NCBI RefSeq assembly: GCF_000385175.1
Contig: NZ_ARQJ01000026.1
Location: 92,514-156,513, forward strand
Reading direction: 5' to 3'
DNA: 64,000 bases
From: Salinicoccus albus DSM 19776
Lineage (GTDB): Bacteria > Bacillota > Bacilli > Staphylococcales > Salinicoccaceae
The position numbers were made by a program, and so were the translations under genes. The notes beneath the pieces are model-generated. The model did no database searches, was not told the DNA's origin, and saw nothing but the letters and a program-made list of their open reading frames with translations. This document shows, piece by piece, positions 18,212 to 27,371 of the stretch. Numbering within the stretch: the first letter of the stretch is position 1; each line of letters begins with the position of its first letter.

Positions 18212-19195
18212 TTAATCAGTCAGGCCTGCAGTTTCAACCAGATCTTCATACATCTGGTTCTGTTCTTCGAGGAATTCACGGGATTCCTCACTATTCATGT
18301 AATAGTCCTGCCATCCATTATTTTCCAATACTGTCTGCCAAGCCTCTGTTTCCACCATCTGGCTGAATGTTTCATCCCAATAGGCGACTTCCTCTTCCGT
18401 CATATCCGGAGGACCCATGATACCTCTCCAGTGCGGGAAGGTGAAGTCAACGCCCAGTTCCTGCCATGTAGGGATATCTTCAGCGCCTTCAATCGGTTCA
18501 TCTGCAGTCGTTGCCAGAATCTCGATATCACCGCTCTGATGCTGCTCCAGAGATTCGGAAATGGACATGGTTGCCACATCGGCATGTCCGCCCATTAAGG
18601 CAGTCAATACGTCGCCGCCGCTTTCATAGATCATGAATTCCAGCTCTGAAACATCTACACCGTACTCATCCGCAACACGGACAAAGGACAGGTGATCATT
18701 ATTCCCCAAAGCAGGGCCGACAGCAATCGTCAGTGATTTAGGGTCTTCTTTAAGCCGATCCAGCATATCAATACCGTCTTCAATATCGGAATCGCTCGGA
18801 ACTGCCGTTGAAATCCACTCAGTTGCCAAAGTTGCGATTGGTGTAAAATCCTCATATGTAAGGTCACTTTGACCGAGAAGATTGTTAGTCAGGATCAAGC
18901 TTGAATTGACGGACAGTGAATGGCTGTTCTGATCGCTCAAGTACTGCCACCCAACTTCTCCGCCGCCGCCAGGCTGATTTTCAACATTTATATTCTGTTC
19001 TACGAATCCTTCTTCATCCAATACATTCTGCAATGCTCTTGCTGTTGCGTCCCATCCACCGCCAGGTGTTGCCGGTGCAATCAGTTCAACATTTTCATCC
19101 GGATAATTTGCTTCTCCAGATGAATTTCCGCACGCGCTGAGTACTAACACAACAGATAGCATCAGAATTGGAAATACTTTAAAATATTTCTTCAT
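18212..19195 (-). CDS. tctC: Tripartite tricarboxylate transporter, substrate-binding lipoprotein TctC
   Basis: 327 aa. Lipoprotein signal MKKYFKVFPILMLSVVLVL followed by lipobox S-A-C. The mature part shows the Bug/TctC start VELIAPATPGGGWDATAR and the hinge L-T-I-A-V-G-P. It catches the tricarboxylate outside the membrane. First gene of the operon; AGAAGGGG precedes the ATG. Its promoter carries a cre box and a dyad, and the citrate-type two-component system lies directly upstream, so induction by the substrate and repression by preferred carbon sources are likely. Confidence 0.92.
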   Translation of the reverse strand: MKKYFKVFPILMLSVVLVLSACGNSSGEANYPDENVELIAPATPGGGWDATARALQNVLDEEGFVEQNINVENQPGGGGEVGWQYLSDQNSHSLSVNSSLILTNNLLGQSDLTYEDFTPIATLATEWISTAVPSDSDIEDGIDMLDRLKEDPKSLTIAVGPALGNNDHLSFVRVADEYGVDVSELEFMIYESGGDVLTALMGGHADVATMSISESLEQHQSGDIEILATTADEPIEGAEDIPTWQELGVDFTFPHWRGIMGPPDMTEEEVAYWDETFSQMVETEAWQTVLENNGWQDYYMNSEESREFLEEQNQMYEDLVETAGLTD

Positions 19196-19240
19196 TTATA
19201 AAACCCCTTCTTAAATTATTTAAAAATTCGCTATATAGCT

Positions 19241-19260
19241 TGTGTCATATGATAGACACA
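19241..19260. promoter_or_regulatory. Dyad over the tctC -10 box (candidate regulator site)
   Basis: TGTGTC and GACACA are separated by 8 bases and flank the -10 hexamer. This is a plausible operator, for the adjacent response regulator or an unknown repressor. Inference from position only. Confidence 0.5.
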
Positions 19261-19277
19261 CACGCATTAAATGTAAA
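19249..19277 (-). promoter_or_regulatory. tctC promoter
   Basis: -35 TTTACA (19272-19277), 17-base spacer, -10 TATCAT (19249-19254), reading toward tctC. Confidence 0.7.
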
Positions 19278-19285
19278 CGCTTGCA
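19272..19285. promoter_or_regulatory. cre box (CcpA) overlapping the tctC -35
   Basis: TGTAAACGCTTGCA fits the cre consensus TGWAARCGYTWNCW at every position and covers the -35 hexamer. This placement is known to give carbon catabolite repression. Confidence 0.8.
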
Positions 19286-19301
19286 AAATTAAAAATATAA
19301 A

Positions 19302-19332
19302 GAACTTTATGTGATTAAACAACATAAAGTTC
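19302..19332 (-). terminator. Terminator after the response-regulator gene
   Basis: A perfect 11-bp stem (19302-19312 with 19322-19332) with a 9-base loop and TTTATATTTTT following on the - strand. It separates the regulator genes from the tct-prp operon. Confidence 0.75.
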
Positions 19333-19339
19333 ACGCATT

Positions 19340-19999
19340 TTATTTCCTATATATTTTCTCCGGCCGTCCTTTGTCCCCATAGTCCTGTTTTACACTCAGT
19401 TTACCCACATTTTTTAAATACTCCAAATATCTTCTGACCGTTGTTCTTGAAGTACCTATATACTCTCCCATCCGGGAGGAGGTCCATTCCCCGTCAACTT
19501 CAAACGCGTCTTCAATTGTTTGAAGCGTAACAGGGTCAATACCTTTAGGAAGTGCATCGTGACTATTATCAATCACTTTGCCAAAATATTCATCAACCAT
19601 CGTCTGATCAATTTCAGCGGTCTCAGATAACTTTTCCTGTTTAACCTGGTAATCATGCACTACTTCCTTTAATTGCTCAAGCTTTACTGGTTTAACCAGA
19701 TAATACAGCGGCCCAAGCTGCATCAATTTCTTGAATTTTCCGCCTTCCTGAGTCGCAGTAATGACTATGAAATCAGTGTATGGATACCTTTTAGTAATCT
19801 TCTCCATGAGTTCATCTCCAAGCATATCAGGAAGATAAACGTCTAAGAGTATCAATTGTATATCCTCTTGTTCAACTAAATCCAAACATTCTCTTGCATC
19901 TCTCGCCAAATAAATCTCAATCCCTGACAGATGTCTGTCCAAATATTCCTTATACATTTCAGCTATCCTGAAATCGTCCTCTGTGATTAACAGTTTCAA
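19340..19999 (-). CDS. Response regulator of the CitB/DcuR/DctR type
   Basis: 219 aa from TTG 19999 behind a GGGGGG site. The receiver domain has the acidic pair in LLITEDD, phospho-acceptor Asp in ILLDVYLPDMLGDEL, the Thr of VITAT, and the Lys of YLVKPVK. The C-terminus is a DNA-binding domain with helix-turn-helix GTSRTTVRRYLEYL. It pairs with the kinase 2 bases upstream. Position directly before tctC suggests control of tricarboxylate uptake. Confidence 0.88.
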   Translation of the reverse strand: MKLLITEDDFRIAEMYKEYLDRHLSGIEIYLARDARECLDLVEQEDIQLILLDVYLPDMLGDELMEKITKRYPYTDFIVITATQEGGKFKKLMQLGPLYYLVKPVKLEQLKEVVHDYQVKQEKLSETAEIDQTMVDEYFGKVIDNSHDALPKGIDPVTLQTIEDAFEVDGEWTSSRMGEYIGTSRTTVRRYLEYLKNVGKLSVKQDYGDKGRPEKIYRK

Positions 20000-20001
20000 A
20001 T

Positions 20002-21594
20002 TTAACCCCCCTCAGAAAATGGTAATTCAACGATAAATCTGGTGGTTTCTCCATCATTTTTTAGATCAATGTGCCCATCAAGCAGTTCAACATTTGTCAT
20101 CACATTATAAAGTCCGTATCCTCTGCTGTTTCCTGCTTTTTTAGTAGAAAAACCTTTGGTAAATATTTTACTTGCATCCTTAATTCCAGGGCCGTCATCT
20201 TCAACTGCTATTTCGAGCCAGCCGTCAAAATGAGCGATATATAGCTGGACTGTGCTTCCGGAATTCTCAGCAATTGCTTCTATTGCATTGTCGATCAGAT
20301 TACTCATAATAGTAATCACTTTATTCAGGAAGACATTATCTCTCGTTTCTTCCATATAACTGCCCGGTGCCACCTCAAAATTCACTTGTTTTTCATTCGC
20401 TTTATTCATCTTGGCGATGATCAAGGCTTTAATCCGTTCTTCTTTTATGTCCGCAAATTCATTCTGATAGACATCTAAATGATTGATTTCTTCATTCAGG
20501 ACCTCTCTGATTGAATTATATTTATCCATTTCAAGAAGTCCTGAAATCAAATGGAGCTGATTTTTATACTCATGACTCTGGGCCCTCAGGTCATCAAAGA
20601 GTGACTCAACTATATTCAGTTTGTTGGAAAGCGCAGACATTTCAGTCATATCCCTAATGATAAATACATATCCGGAATGTTCAGCTTTTTCGTACAGATT
20701 ATTAATAATGACAACGATTTCCTTATCGTAAAGTGTTTTCTCAAAATATCTGACATTATCGCCTGTGTCCGGCTTCTCGTTTATCGATTCACGGTCGAAA
20801 TATGAATATATGTCTAACTCACTGACTTCTGCATCCTGCTCGATGTGAAGGTATTTTTTTGCCGCCGGGTTTAAATATATAATTCTGCCGTTCACATCGG
20901 AAGCTGCGATCCCTTCGTTCAAGGATGAGAAAATGTTATCTCTGTTCTTCAATATCATGGTGATTTCCTTTGGTTCATAACCAAGTGTCTCAGATTTTAT
21001 ATATCTTCCGAACCATCTGCTGATAAAGAAGCTGATGACAATGAATATAAAGCTGATTAAAGCCAATTGGTACAGACTGTTCATTATCTGTTGGTGAATC
21101 CGGCTTTCAAAATAACCAACCTTTACAACACCCCGGAGCTGACGCGCTTCCTCCCCTGCGTATATTGGTGCCACAGCCACGATCGCCGGCTCACTATACA
21201 TATCAGTCCGTTCAGTATAAGAAGCACCAAATATCCTTGCTTGATTGTCGTATGTATATGGTTCATTCTCTCCGGTCATGGAAGGGTCTGGATGCGTAAT
21301 AATCTCTCCGCCCCTGTCTTTGACGATGACAAAATCCACATTATTCTCAAATATGTACTGCTCCACTATATTCTGTATATCCTGATCATCGTTTAATGTC
21401 TGCCCATCGATCATTGAAGGGAGATAAGACAACGTCCTTGCCGACTGCAGAGACAGACGTTCAGCATTGTCATGATATTCATTGCCTGAATGATAGATAT
21501 AAAAAGCAGATAAAGAAATGATAATCAGTGTGATTACACCGATCAATATGCCATTTATCTTTATCTCCAGACTGACATCCAGCAATCTTCTCAT
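20002..21594 (-). CDS. Citrate/dicarboxylate-type sensor histidine kinase (CitA/DcuS-like)
   Basis: 530 aa. Two membrane helices (about residues 12-32 and 172-192) bracket an extracellular single-Cache domain with the K-V-G-Y-F-E segment usual for citrate and C4-dicarboxylate sensors. A PAS domain follows, then a SpoOB-type dimerisation helix with His in LRAQSHEYKNQLHLISGLLE, and the ATPase boxes NLIDNAIEA, VEDDGPGI and GYGLYNV. It senses external di/tricarboxylate and phosphorylates the regulator 2 bases downstream. A GGGGGG site precedes the ATG. Confidence 0.88.
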   Translation of the reverse strand: MRRLLDVSLEIKINGILIGVITLIIISLSAFYIYHSGNEYHDNAERLSLQSARTLSYLPSMIDGQTLNDDQDIQNIVEQYIFENNVDFVIVKDRGGEIITHPDPSMTGENEPYTYDNQARIFGASYTERTDMYSEPAIVAVAPIYAGEEARQLRGVVKVGYFESRIHQQIMNSLYQLALISFIFIVISFFISRWFGRYIKSETLGYEPKEITMILKNRDNIFSSLNEGIAASDVNGRIIYLNPAAKKYLHIEQDAEVSELDIYSYFDRESINEKPDTGDNVRYFEKTLYDKEIVVIINNLYEKAEHSGYVFIIRDMTEMSALSNKLNIVESLFDDLRAQSHEYKNQLHLISGLLEMDKYNSIREVLNEEINHLDVYQNEFADIKEERIKALIIAKMNKANEKQVNFEVAPGSYMEETRDNVFLNKVITIMSNLIDNAIEAIAENSGSTVQLYIAHFDGWLEIAVEDDGPGIKDASKIFTKGFSTKKAGNSRGYGLYNVMTNVELLDGHIDLKNDGETTRFIVELPFSEGG

Positions 21595-21714
21595 CTCACG
21601 CCCCCCTTAAACCGTTTTCAATCAATTATAGCAATAATAGTCCGGACGGTGAAGAGCGTACGAACTTGTGTGCTTAAAGATAAAAACACTTCGCAGTATT
21701 TTCGACGTCCAGTA

Positions 21715-21739
21715 TAAAAAAAGCCCTGTTCCCAGAGCT
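21715..21739 (-). terminator. Terminator after the S9 peptidase gene
   Basis: A 7-bp stem with GGAA loop (21722-21728 with 21733-21739), followed by a T-run on the - strand. Confidence 0.8.
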
Positions 21740-21754
21740 ATGAAATCGTATCCG

Positions 21755-23539
21755 TTATTGATGTTTTTGCAGGAAACCCAGCATGGTTTTATACACTTTT
21801 ATCTCATTTGATTTCTTGGAGAAACCGTGGCCTTCATCTTCGAGTACGAGATATTCAACTGTCCGGCCCTCTCCCCTTAACTTCTCCACAATCTGATCGG
21901 ACTCACTTTTAACCACGCGTGGATCTTTTGCCCCCTGTATGACGAGCATTGGTTTTGTCATACTGTCCAGATAGGTGGTCGGGGTATCTCTTTCAAATTT
22001 CTCCTTATCGCGGACAGGATCCCCGACCCAGCGCTCCATGATGGGTTTCCAATGTTCAGGCACCGTATCATAGAATGAGAAAAGATCCGATACACCAAAG
22101 ATATCCACGACTGCTTTGAAGTATTCGGGATGTCTGCCGTGAAGCAGCAAGGCCATATATCCGCCGTAACTGCCTCCGACCAGGAACAGCGTTTCCTCAG
22201 AAGCGATGCCCTGACCAAACAGCCATTTGATGGCTTCTACATTATCAAGCCGTGGGCCCTCTCCCCAGTCCTGCTCGACCAATTTTACAAAACTTGCCCC
22301 ATAACCGGTGCTGCCTCTGAAATTGGGACAGAATATATTGTAACCTCGGTTCAACAGCATCTGGAACATTGCCCGGTAAAATTTGCGTTCAGCCGCCTGA
22401 GGGCCGCCATGCGGCCAAAATATGGTATAGCCATTGCGATTTCTTTCTTTTGCCCGAAACAGCAGGGCTTCTATCTCCAGGCCATCAAACGACTGATACG
22501 TAATTGTTTCAGGATCGACCATCTGCTCTGCTGTGACACCAAGCACCTGGTTTTTAGTAAGCTTTAAAAATCTGCTCGCTGTATATCTCCAGATATTGAA
22601 CGGTTCGTTGGCACTGCCGCCGAGTATAAACACCTCCCCATTACTAACAGGGACAATTGCACCAATATTATCAAACGGTGTGGGGATCTGTTCAGATGTA
22701 TGCGACTTCAGATTATAGTGGTATAAGTGATCCACTACCCCTTTTTCCGTAACAATGTACAGTTTGCTGGTATCCTGATTGAACTCGATATCGGTAATCG
22801 ACTCTTCTCCAAAATCCATTACCTTGGTGAACTTCTTTTCTGTGAGATTATACTTGGCAAGATAAGCGTACTCACTGTCATAATTGGTATCAAACCAGAC
22901 TTCATCATTACTGACAAAACAAATATTGAACACCGTATGTACCTTTTCCTTTTCAGGTGTAATGTGATGCATTTCTCCATTTCTTTGAACTATGCCCAGT
23001 GCATAAGTGTTCGCTAAAAGTTTTATATAGGCAGCTGATTTTTCATCCGGAGATACATCACTGATGAACGTTGCACTCTCCTCACCTTCATGAATAATTT
23101 CATGTTCACCGGTCTCAAGATCATAGACACATGAGTTCAGATATTGCTCATTGTCTTTTGAAGTATTGTAATAGATTCTGGTGCCGTCTTTTGACAGCTT
23201 CGCAAAATAGTATTTTTCATCCGGCTGACCTGTGATGAGCGGCTGTGGGATGCCGCCTTCAGGCGCGATCGCATAGATCTGATAATTCTCATCCCCGTCA
23301 TGATCATAGCCTGCCAGTACAAATCGTCCGTTTGGATCATGTTGTACAAAATTCGTGGATTCATTCTTCTCCGCAAACAGATAGGGAAACCGGTCGTTCG
23401 TATCCATCGCCCAAATGTTCACCTTACCGTTCAGGTTCGTGCTGAAGAACACCTTCTCACCATCAGGGGTCGCGCTGATACTGCCGATGTTATACGACGT
23501 GAAAAACTGTTCCACCGTCGGTTTTGGAAATTCAATCAT
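21755..23539 (-). CDS. S9-family serine peptidase (acylaminoacyl-peptidase-like)
   Basis: 594 aa: an N-terminal beta-propeller (about residues 1-340, repeated S-P-D-G-x-x-V/I-Y blades) and a C-terminal alpha/beta hydrolase domain. Nucleophile motif GGSYGGYMALLLHGRHPEYF, Asp in VIQGAKDPRV, His in EDEGHGFSKK. Oxyanion-side residues are in FWPHGGPQ. No signal peptide, so it should act in the cytoplasm on short peptides or acyl-peptides. GGAAGGG precedes the ATG. It is monocistronic. Confidence 0.9.
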   Translation of the reverse strand: MIEFPKPTVEQFFTSYNIGSISATPDGEKVFFSTNLNGKVNIWAMDTNDRFPYLFAEKNESTNFVQHDPNGRFVLAGYDHDGDENYQIYAIAPEGGIPQPLITGQPDEKYYFAKLSKDGTRIYYNTSKDNEQYLNSCVYDLETGEHEIIHEGEESATFISDVSPDEKSAAYIKLLANTYALGIVQRNGEMHHITPEKEKVHTVFNICFVSNDEVWFDTNYDSEYAYLAKYNLTEKKFTKVMDFGEESITDIEFNQDTSKLYIVTEKGVVDHLYHYNLKSHTSEQIPTPFDNIGAIVPVSNGEVFILGGSANEPFNIWRYTASRFLKLTKNQVLGVTAEQMVDPETITYQSFDGLEIEALLFRAKERNRNGYTIFWPHGGPQAAERKFYRAMFQMLLNRGYNIFCPNFRGSTGYGASFVKLVEQDWGEGPRLDNVEAIKWLFGQGIASEETLFLVGGSYGGYMALLLHGRHPEYFKAVVDIFGVSDLFSFYDTVPEHWKPIMERWVGDPVRDKEKFERDTPTTYLDSMTKPMLVIQGAKDPRVVKSESDQIVEKLRGEGRTVEYLVLEDEGHGFSKKSNEIKVYKTMLGFLQKHQ

Positions 23540-23612
23540 TGTTTACCCTTCCTTCTTTATTGATAGAATTTTCTCTCTATTAATCGTATACAAATATGAT
23601 GGTTCACACAAT

Positions 23613-23650
23613 AAAAAGAGGACCGGATCATTTAAAATCCGGCCGCTCTT
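23613..23650 (-). terminator. Terminator after the glucose PTS gene
   Basis: Stem with arms around GACCGGAT / ATCCGGCC, extended by AAGAG / CTCTT, followed by TTTTTAT on the - strand. Confidence 0.8.
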
Positions 23651-23662
23651 ATACAACAATCA

Positions 23663-25696
23663 CTATTTTATGTTAATGATAATATCTTCGTTTGTTACTT
23701 TACCTTTCTCACTGGCAGCAACCTCAGTACCTGCCGGGCCAGTGATGATAATGGGCGTAATGTCACTTTGGGCATTTTCCCTGATATACTCCAAATCCAC
23801 TTCCATCAGAACATCACCTTTTTTGAACGTGTCTCCGGCTGCGACTTTCAGATCAAAACCTTCCCCTTTAAGGTTGACTGTATCCAGGCCGAAATGGACC
23901 AGTAACTCAAGTCCGCTGTCGTTCGTCAGACCGAGTGCATGCTTCGTTGGAAAGTCTGTGACAACTTCCCCATCAAAGGGCGCCTTCACAATACCATTTT
24001 CCGGTTTGATGGCGATGCCGTCACCCATCATTTTTTCACTAAATACCTGATCAGGTACTTCTGAGAGATCCACTGCTTCACCTTCAACTGGTGCGTATAT
24101 ATCCTTGCTGCCTTCCGGCATCGTCTGTACTGCCTCTGTATCCTCAGCATCAGACGCTTCCGTCACTGTTGTTTCTTCTGACGAAGTGATATTACCGTCG
24201 ATGATCTGCTGCATATCATTTTTGATCTGGTCGGATTTTGTACCAAATATTGCCTGCATGTTACTGCCGACCTTCATCACACCGGTTGCCCCCAGTGCCT
24301 TCAACTCCGCTTCATCTACTGTCGATGTATCCTGAACTTCAACACGCAGGCGGGTGATGCATGCATCAAGATGTTTGATATTTCCCTGTCCGCCCATTGC
24401 GTTCAGCACATTGAACGGGAGTTCCTGCACGGACGCGCCGGATGCTTCTGAAGACGCCGCTTCACGCCCGGGTGTTTTCAGATCCATCATCTTAATTAAT
24501 GTACGGAACACTGCATAGTAGATCACCGCGTACACTGCGCCAACGATGAGTACCCACCACCATTCGGTACGGTTTTGCAGAATGCCGAACATAAAGAAGT
24601 CGATAAATCCGCCTGAGAATGTATAACCTAAATTCAGGTCCAGGAAGAAAAGGATTAAAAAACTCAAGCCGTCAAGCAGTGCGTGCACGACATAAAGGAT
24701 CGGTGCCACAAACAGGAATGAGAATTCGAGCGGTTCTGTAATCCCTGTCAGGAAACTTGTCAGTGCCCCGGATGCCATGATACCTGCAACATACTTTTTA
24801 TGTTCAGGCCGCGCTGCATGATACATTGCGAGCGCTGCTGCAGGAAGACCGAACATCATGACGGGAAATTCACCCTGCATGAAGTTGCCTGCGGTCAGTT
24901 CGACACCATCCCGCAGCTGTGCGAAAAAGATGTTCAAGTCACCGCGTATAATATTTCCTGCAGCATCTGTATACGTACCAAATTCGAACCAGAATGGCGC
25001 ATGGAAAATATGATGCAGCCCGAACGGAATCAGCAGCCGCTTGATTGTTCCAAACAGGAATACGCCAAGCGCGGTATTTTCTTCCATCAGCCATAATGAG
25101 ACTTCATTCAATCCTGTCTGGATCGGCGGCCAGATGACGAACATTGCCAGACCGATAACGAATGAAAACACTGCAGTCACTATCGGCACAAACCGTTTAC
25201 CTGAGAAGAACCCGAGAAAGTCCGGCAGGCTGATATTGTAATATCTGTTATAAGCCCAGGCGGCCAGAATACCAATGATGATACCACCGAAAACACCTGT
25301 CTGTATTGTGTCCACACCCAATACGGTTGCATAAGCGGGATCATCCGCCGCCATTTCAGAAGTTACGCCTGCAACCTGTCCCAGGGTGACATTCATAATC
25401 ATGTAACCGACAAATGCTGCGATGGCTGCCACGCCATCCCCGCTCGCCAGGCCAACCGCAACCCCAAGTGCAAACAGCAGTGCCAGGTTATCGAATACAA
25501 TACCGCCGGCAGCTACAAGCATGTTTGATAATGCTACAAGCCAGCCCATTTCAAGGAATGGCATCAAATTGATCATTACATCCGTCTGCATCGCAGTACC
25601 GATCCCCAGCATCAGACCCGCTGCAGGCAGAATCGCAACTGGCAGCATAAGCGCCTTACCAATACGCTGAAGCTGTCCAAAAAGCTTCTTGAACAT
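23663..25696 (-). CDS. ptsG: Glucose-type PTS permease EIICBA
   Basis: 677 aa from ATG 25696 behind AGGAGG; an in-frame extension upstream enters the terminator leader and is rejected. Domains in order: EIIC (about residues 1-420, ten helices), EIIB with phosphocysteine in [14 protein letters not shown], a Ser/Glu/Asp linker, and EIIA with phosphohistidine in [17 protein letters not shown]. It takes up and phosphorylates glucose or a close analogue. Expression depends on the RNA antiterminator GlcT, encoded just upstream, acting on the leader hairpin at 25732-25793. Confidence 0.9.
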   Translation of the reverse strand: MFKKLFGQLQRIGKALMLPVAILPAAGLMLGIGTAMQTDVMINLMPFLEMGWLVALSNMLVAAGGIVFDNLALLFALGVAVGLASGDGVAAIAAFVGYMIMNVTLGQVAGVTSEMAADDPAYATVLGVDTIQTGVFGGIIIGILAAWAYNRYYNISLPDFLGFFSGKRFVPIVTAVFSFVIGLAMFVIWPPIQTGLNEVSLWLMEENTALGVFLFGTIKRLLIPFGLHHIFHAPFWFEFGTYTDAAGNIIRGDLNIFFAQLRDGVELTAGNFMQGEFPVMMFGLPAAALAMYHAARPEHKKYVAGIMASGALTSFLTGITEPLEFSFLFVAPILYVVHALLDGLSFLILFFLDLNLGYTFSGGFIDFFMFGILQNRTEWWWVLIVGAVYAVIYYAVFRTLIKMMDLKTPGREAASSEASGASVQELPFNVLNAMGGQGNIKHLDACITRLRVEVQDTSTVDEAELKALGATGVMKVGSNMQAIFGTKSDQIKNDMQQIIDGNITSSEETTVTEASDAEDTEAVQTMPEGSKDIYAPVEGEAVDLSEVPDQVFSEKMMGDGIAIKPENGIVKAPFDGEVVTDFPTKHALGLTNDSGLELLVHFGLDTVNLKGEGFDLKVAAGDTFKKGDVLMEVDLEYIRENAQSDITPIIITGPAGTEVAASEKGKVTNEDIIINIK

Positions 25697-25731
25697 AATA
25701 TTTATCCTCCTAAGTTTGAAAGAATCCACAG

Positions 25732-25793
25732 AAAAAAAGGGCATAAGTATACAGGGATAGTTAAATAAACCATTCCTATAAACTCATGCCCTT
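25732..25793 (-). promoter_or_regulatory. GlcT-controlled leader terminator with overlapping RAT-like stem
   Basis: Outer arms 25737-25748 and 25782-25793 pair over 12 bp with one wobble and are followed by a T7 run. Inside them a second stem with interior mismatches could form the ribonucleic antiterminator. Position between glcT and ptsG fits the known GlcT mechanism. The exact RAT boundaries are inferred. Confidence 0.75.
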
Positions 25794-25805
25794 GCGGTAA
25801 CACGT

Positions 25806-26639
25806 CTATTCAGAATAATATTTGAAATGTTGTATATGCATAGTTAGATATACGACTTCAGAGTCATAGACTTTTCTTTGCAATTTATTCTGTATCATCT
25901 TCATGATTTTCACTGCTATATTATAGCACACCGGATATTCCGCTTTCAACATCGCATCGAAGTGTTCCTGGACCGGCATGCTTTCCCCATTCATGACACG
26001 CTGCACACAAAAACTGATGTGTCTGACGAACCTGTCATATTGTATTGTGGTCTGATCCACTGTGGTATCAAGTCCATGTTCAATCATGGTAATCGCCTGG
26101 TGGACCACTTCAGATAATCGATTCATATCCGTCAATGACCGGTTGTATATGGAAGAGTGCACATGAAGTGCGATAAAACCGACCTCCGCCTCAGGCAGTC
26201 TCATGCCATATTTCTGATCAAACATGTCCACGACCGCTTCTGCTATTCTATATTCTTTCGGGTACAATGCTTTGGTTTCATTCACAAACGGATTGGCAAT
26301 ATCCATCCCTTCCTCCATCCGCTTCATAGAAAACAGAAGGTGATCCGTCAGGGAAAGGAGTATCCGGTTGTTGATTTTCGCAGAAGTCATATCATCAATC
26401 AGTTCAATCGCTTCCAGTGTCGACTGGAACAGCATTTCATCCGCCATGGTTAAAAGCGTCTGATAACGGCTTGTATCCTGCTGACCTTCCAGTTTGTATA
26501 TCTTTTCCGCATCTACACTGTCAATCGTATCCCCTTGATTTTTACCAAAGCCAATGCCCCGGCCGATCAGGACGACCTCTTCAAATTCATCCCGGCCGAT
26601 GACGACATTATTGTTTAAAGCTTTTTCAATCGTAACCAA
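25806..26639 (-). CDS. glcT: PTS antiterminator GlcT (BglG family)
   Basis: 277 aa from TTG 26639 with AAGGATG upstream. The N-terminal CAT RNA-binding domain is about residues 1-60 (IEKALNNNVVIGRD, VLIGRGIGFGK), followed by two PTS regulation domains with conserved histidines (LTDHLLF and ALHVHS in PRD1; VRHISF and LTMHIQH in PRD2). When unphosphorylated it lets RNA polymerase read through the ptsG leader terminator. Direct adjacency to ptsG supports the name. Confidence 0.9.
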   Translation of the reverse strand: MVTIEKALNNNVVIGRDEFEEVVLIGRGIGFGKNQGDTIDSVDAEKIYKLEGQQDTSRYQTLLTMADEMLFQSTLEAIELIDDMTSAKINNRILLSLTDHLLFSMKRMEEGMDIANPFVNETKALYPKEYRIAEAVVDMFDQKYGMRLPEAEVGFIALHVHSSIYNRSLTDMNRLSEVVHQAITMIEHGLDTTVDQTTIQYDRFVRHISFCVQRVMNGESMPVQEHFDAMLKAEYPVCYNIAVKIMKMIQNKLQRKVYDSEVVYLTMHIQHFKYYSE

Positions 26640-26751
26640 TCAATATCATCCTTCAGATGCTGTATTCTTCATCAGTATACATTAAAAAACCGCTGCCAGT
26701 CACTGATGTAAAGAAAATAGACTAATATCCATAATCCAGCCGGAACAATTC

Positions 26752-27234
26752 TCAATCTATCATTGTCATAATTTCTGAACCTTCTATAACCCTGTCTGAA
26801 AATTTTTGGGCACGATCGTACCAGACGGTACCAGGGACAAACAGCTTATAATAATCTTTCAGGGTCACACCGCTCCCATCAGTCGAGTTGATGATATAAT
26901 CAAAGCGATGTGCTTCATATGCTTCTATGTTTTTCATGACCAATTCCAGCGCTTCATCAGATTCACCGGCATGGTCAGCCAGCCCATCGCTGCTTCTCTG
27001 ATCCGGAAGGTATATAATCTTAACCTTCTTCCGTTCCAGCTTTTTAAGTGTGTGTTCGCAAATATCAGAAGCTTCAACATCAAAAGCACCGATGGAAACC
27101 CCTTTATACCGCATCGGTTTTTGAGCATCCTTCAAACCTCGGTTCAAACTAAAATGCGATGATGTACTGTATTGAAGTCTACTCAAGTAATTATTTATAT
27201 CATATTCCAGAATATTGATAGTCCCATGATCCAT
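26752..27234 (-). CDS. Cysteine-stripped CCG-domain protein (GlcF/LutA-related), 160 aa
   Basis: ATG 27234 is preceded by AAAGGTGG and a good promoter. Residues about 45-160 align by eye with the first CCG (cysteine-rich) domain of the iron-sulfur subunits GlcF and LutA: the spacing, the D-H-A-G after the CC position, K-N-I-E-A-Y-E and L-K-D-Y-Y-K-L are all kept. Yet each cluster-ligand Cys is replaced: G-C becomes Gly49-Ala50, C-C-G becomes Ser81-Ser82-Asp83, and G-C-G becomes Gly120-Ser121-Gly122. The only Cys (59) lies outside these motifs. There is one domain copy, against two in GlcF or LutA. It probably cannot bind the normal cluster; function is unknown. It lies between a TcuA-like gene and glcT and is separately transcribed. 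Confidence 0.7.
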   Translation of the reverse strand: MDHGTINILEYDINNYLSRLQYSTSSHFSLNRGLKDAQKPMRYKGVSIGAFDVEASDICEHTLKKLERKKVKIIYLPDQRSSDGLADHAGESDEALELVMKNIEAYEAHRFDYIINSTDGSGVTLKDYYKLFVPGTVWYDRAQKFSDRVIEGSEIMTMID

Positions 27235-27281
27235 TCACTCAGCCACCTTTATATATTTTACATCTTAACTATATTACCCTT

Positions 27282-27311
27282 ATTGTATACGTTTTCATTG
27301 TGATAAATCAA
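27282..27311 (-). promoter_or_regulatory. Promoter of the CCG-domain gene
   Basis: -35 TTGATT (27306-27311), 18-base spacer, -10 TACAAT (27282-27287), 48 bases before the start codon. Confidence 0.6.
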
Positions 27312-27328
27312 TCATTTTAAACAAAAAA

Positions 27329-27360
27329 ATAAAAACTCCTGGAAAATCCCAGGAGTTTGT
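27329..27360 (-). terminator. Terminator after the tcuA-like gene
   Basis: ACTCCTGG / CCAGGAGT stem with a short loop, followed by TTTTTATTTTTTT on the - strand. Confidence 0.85.
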
Positions 27361-27371
27361 CAATCCATCAC

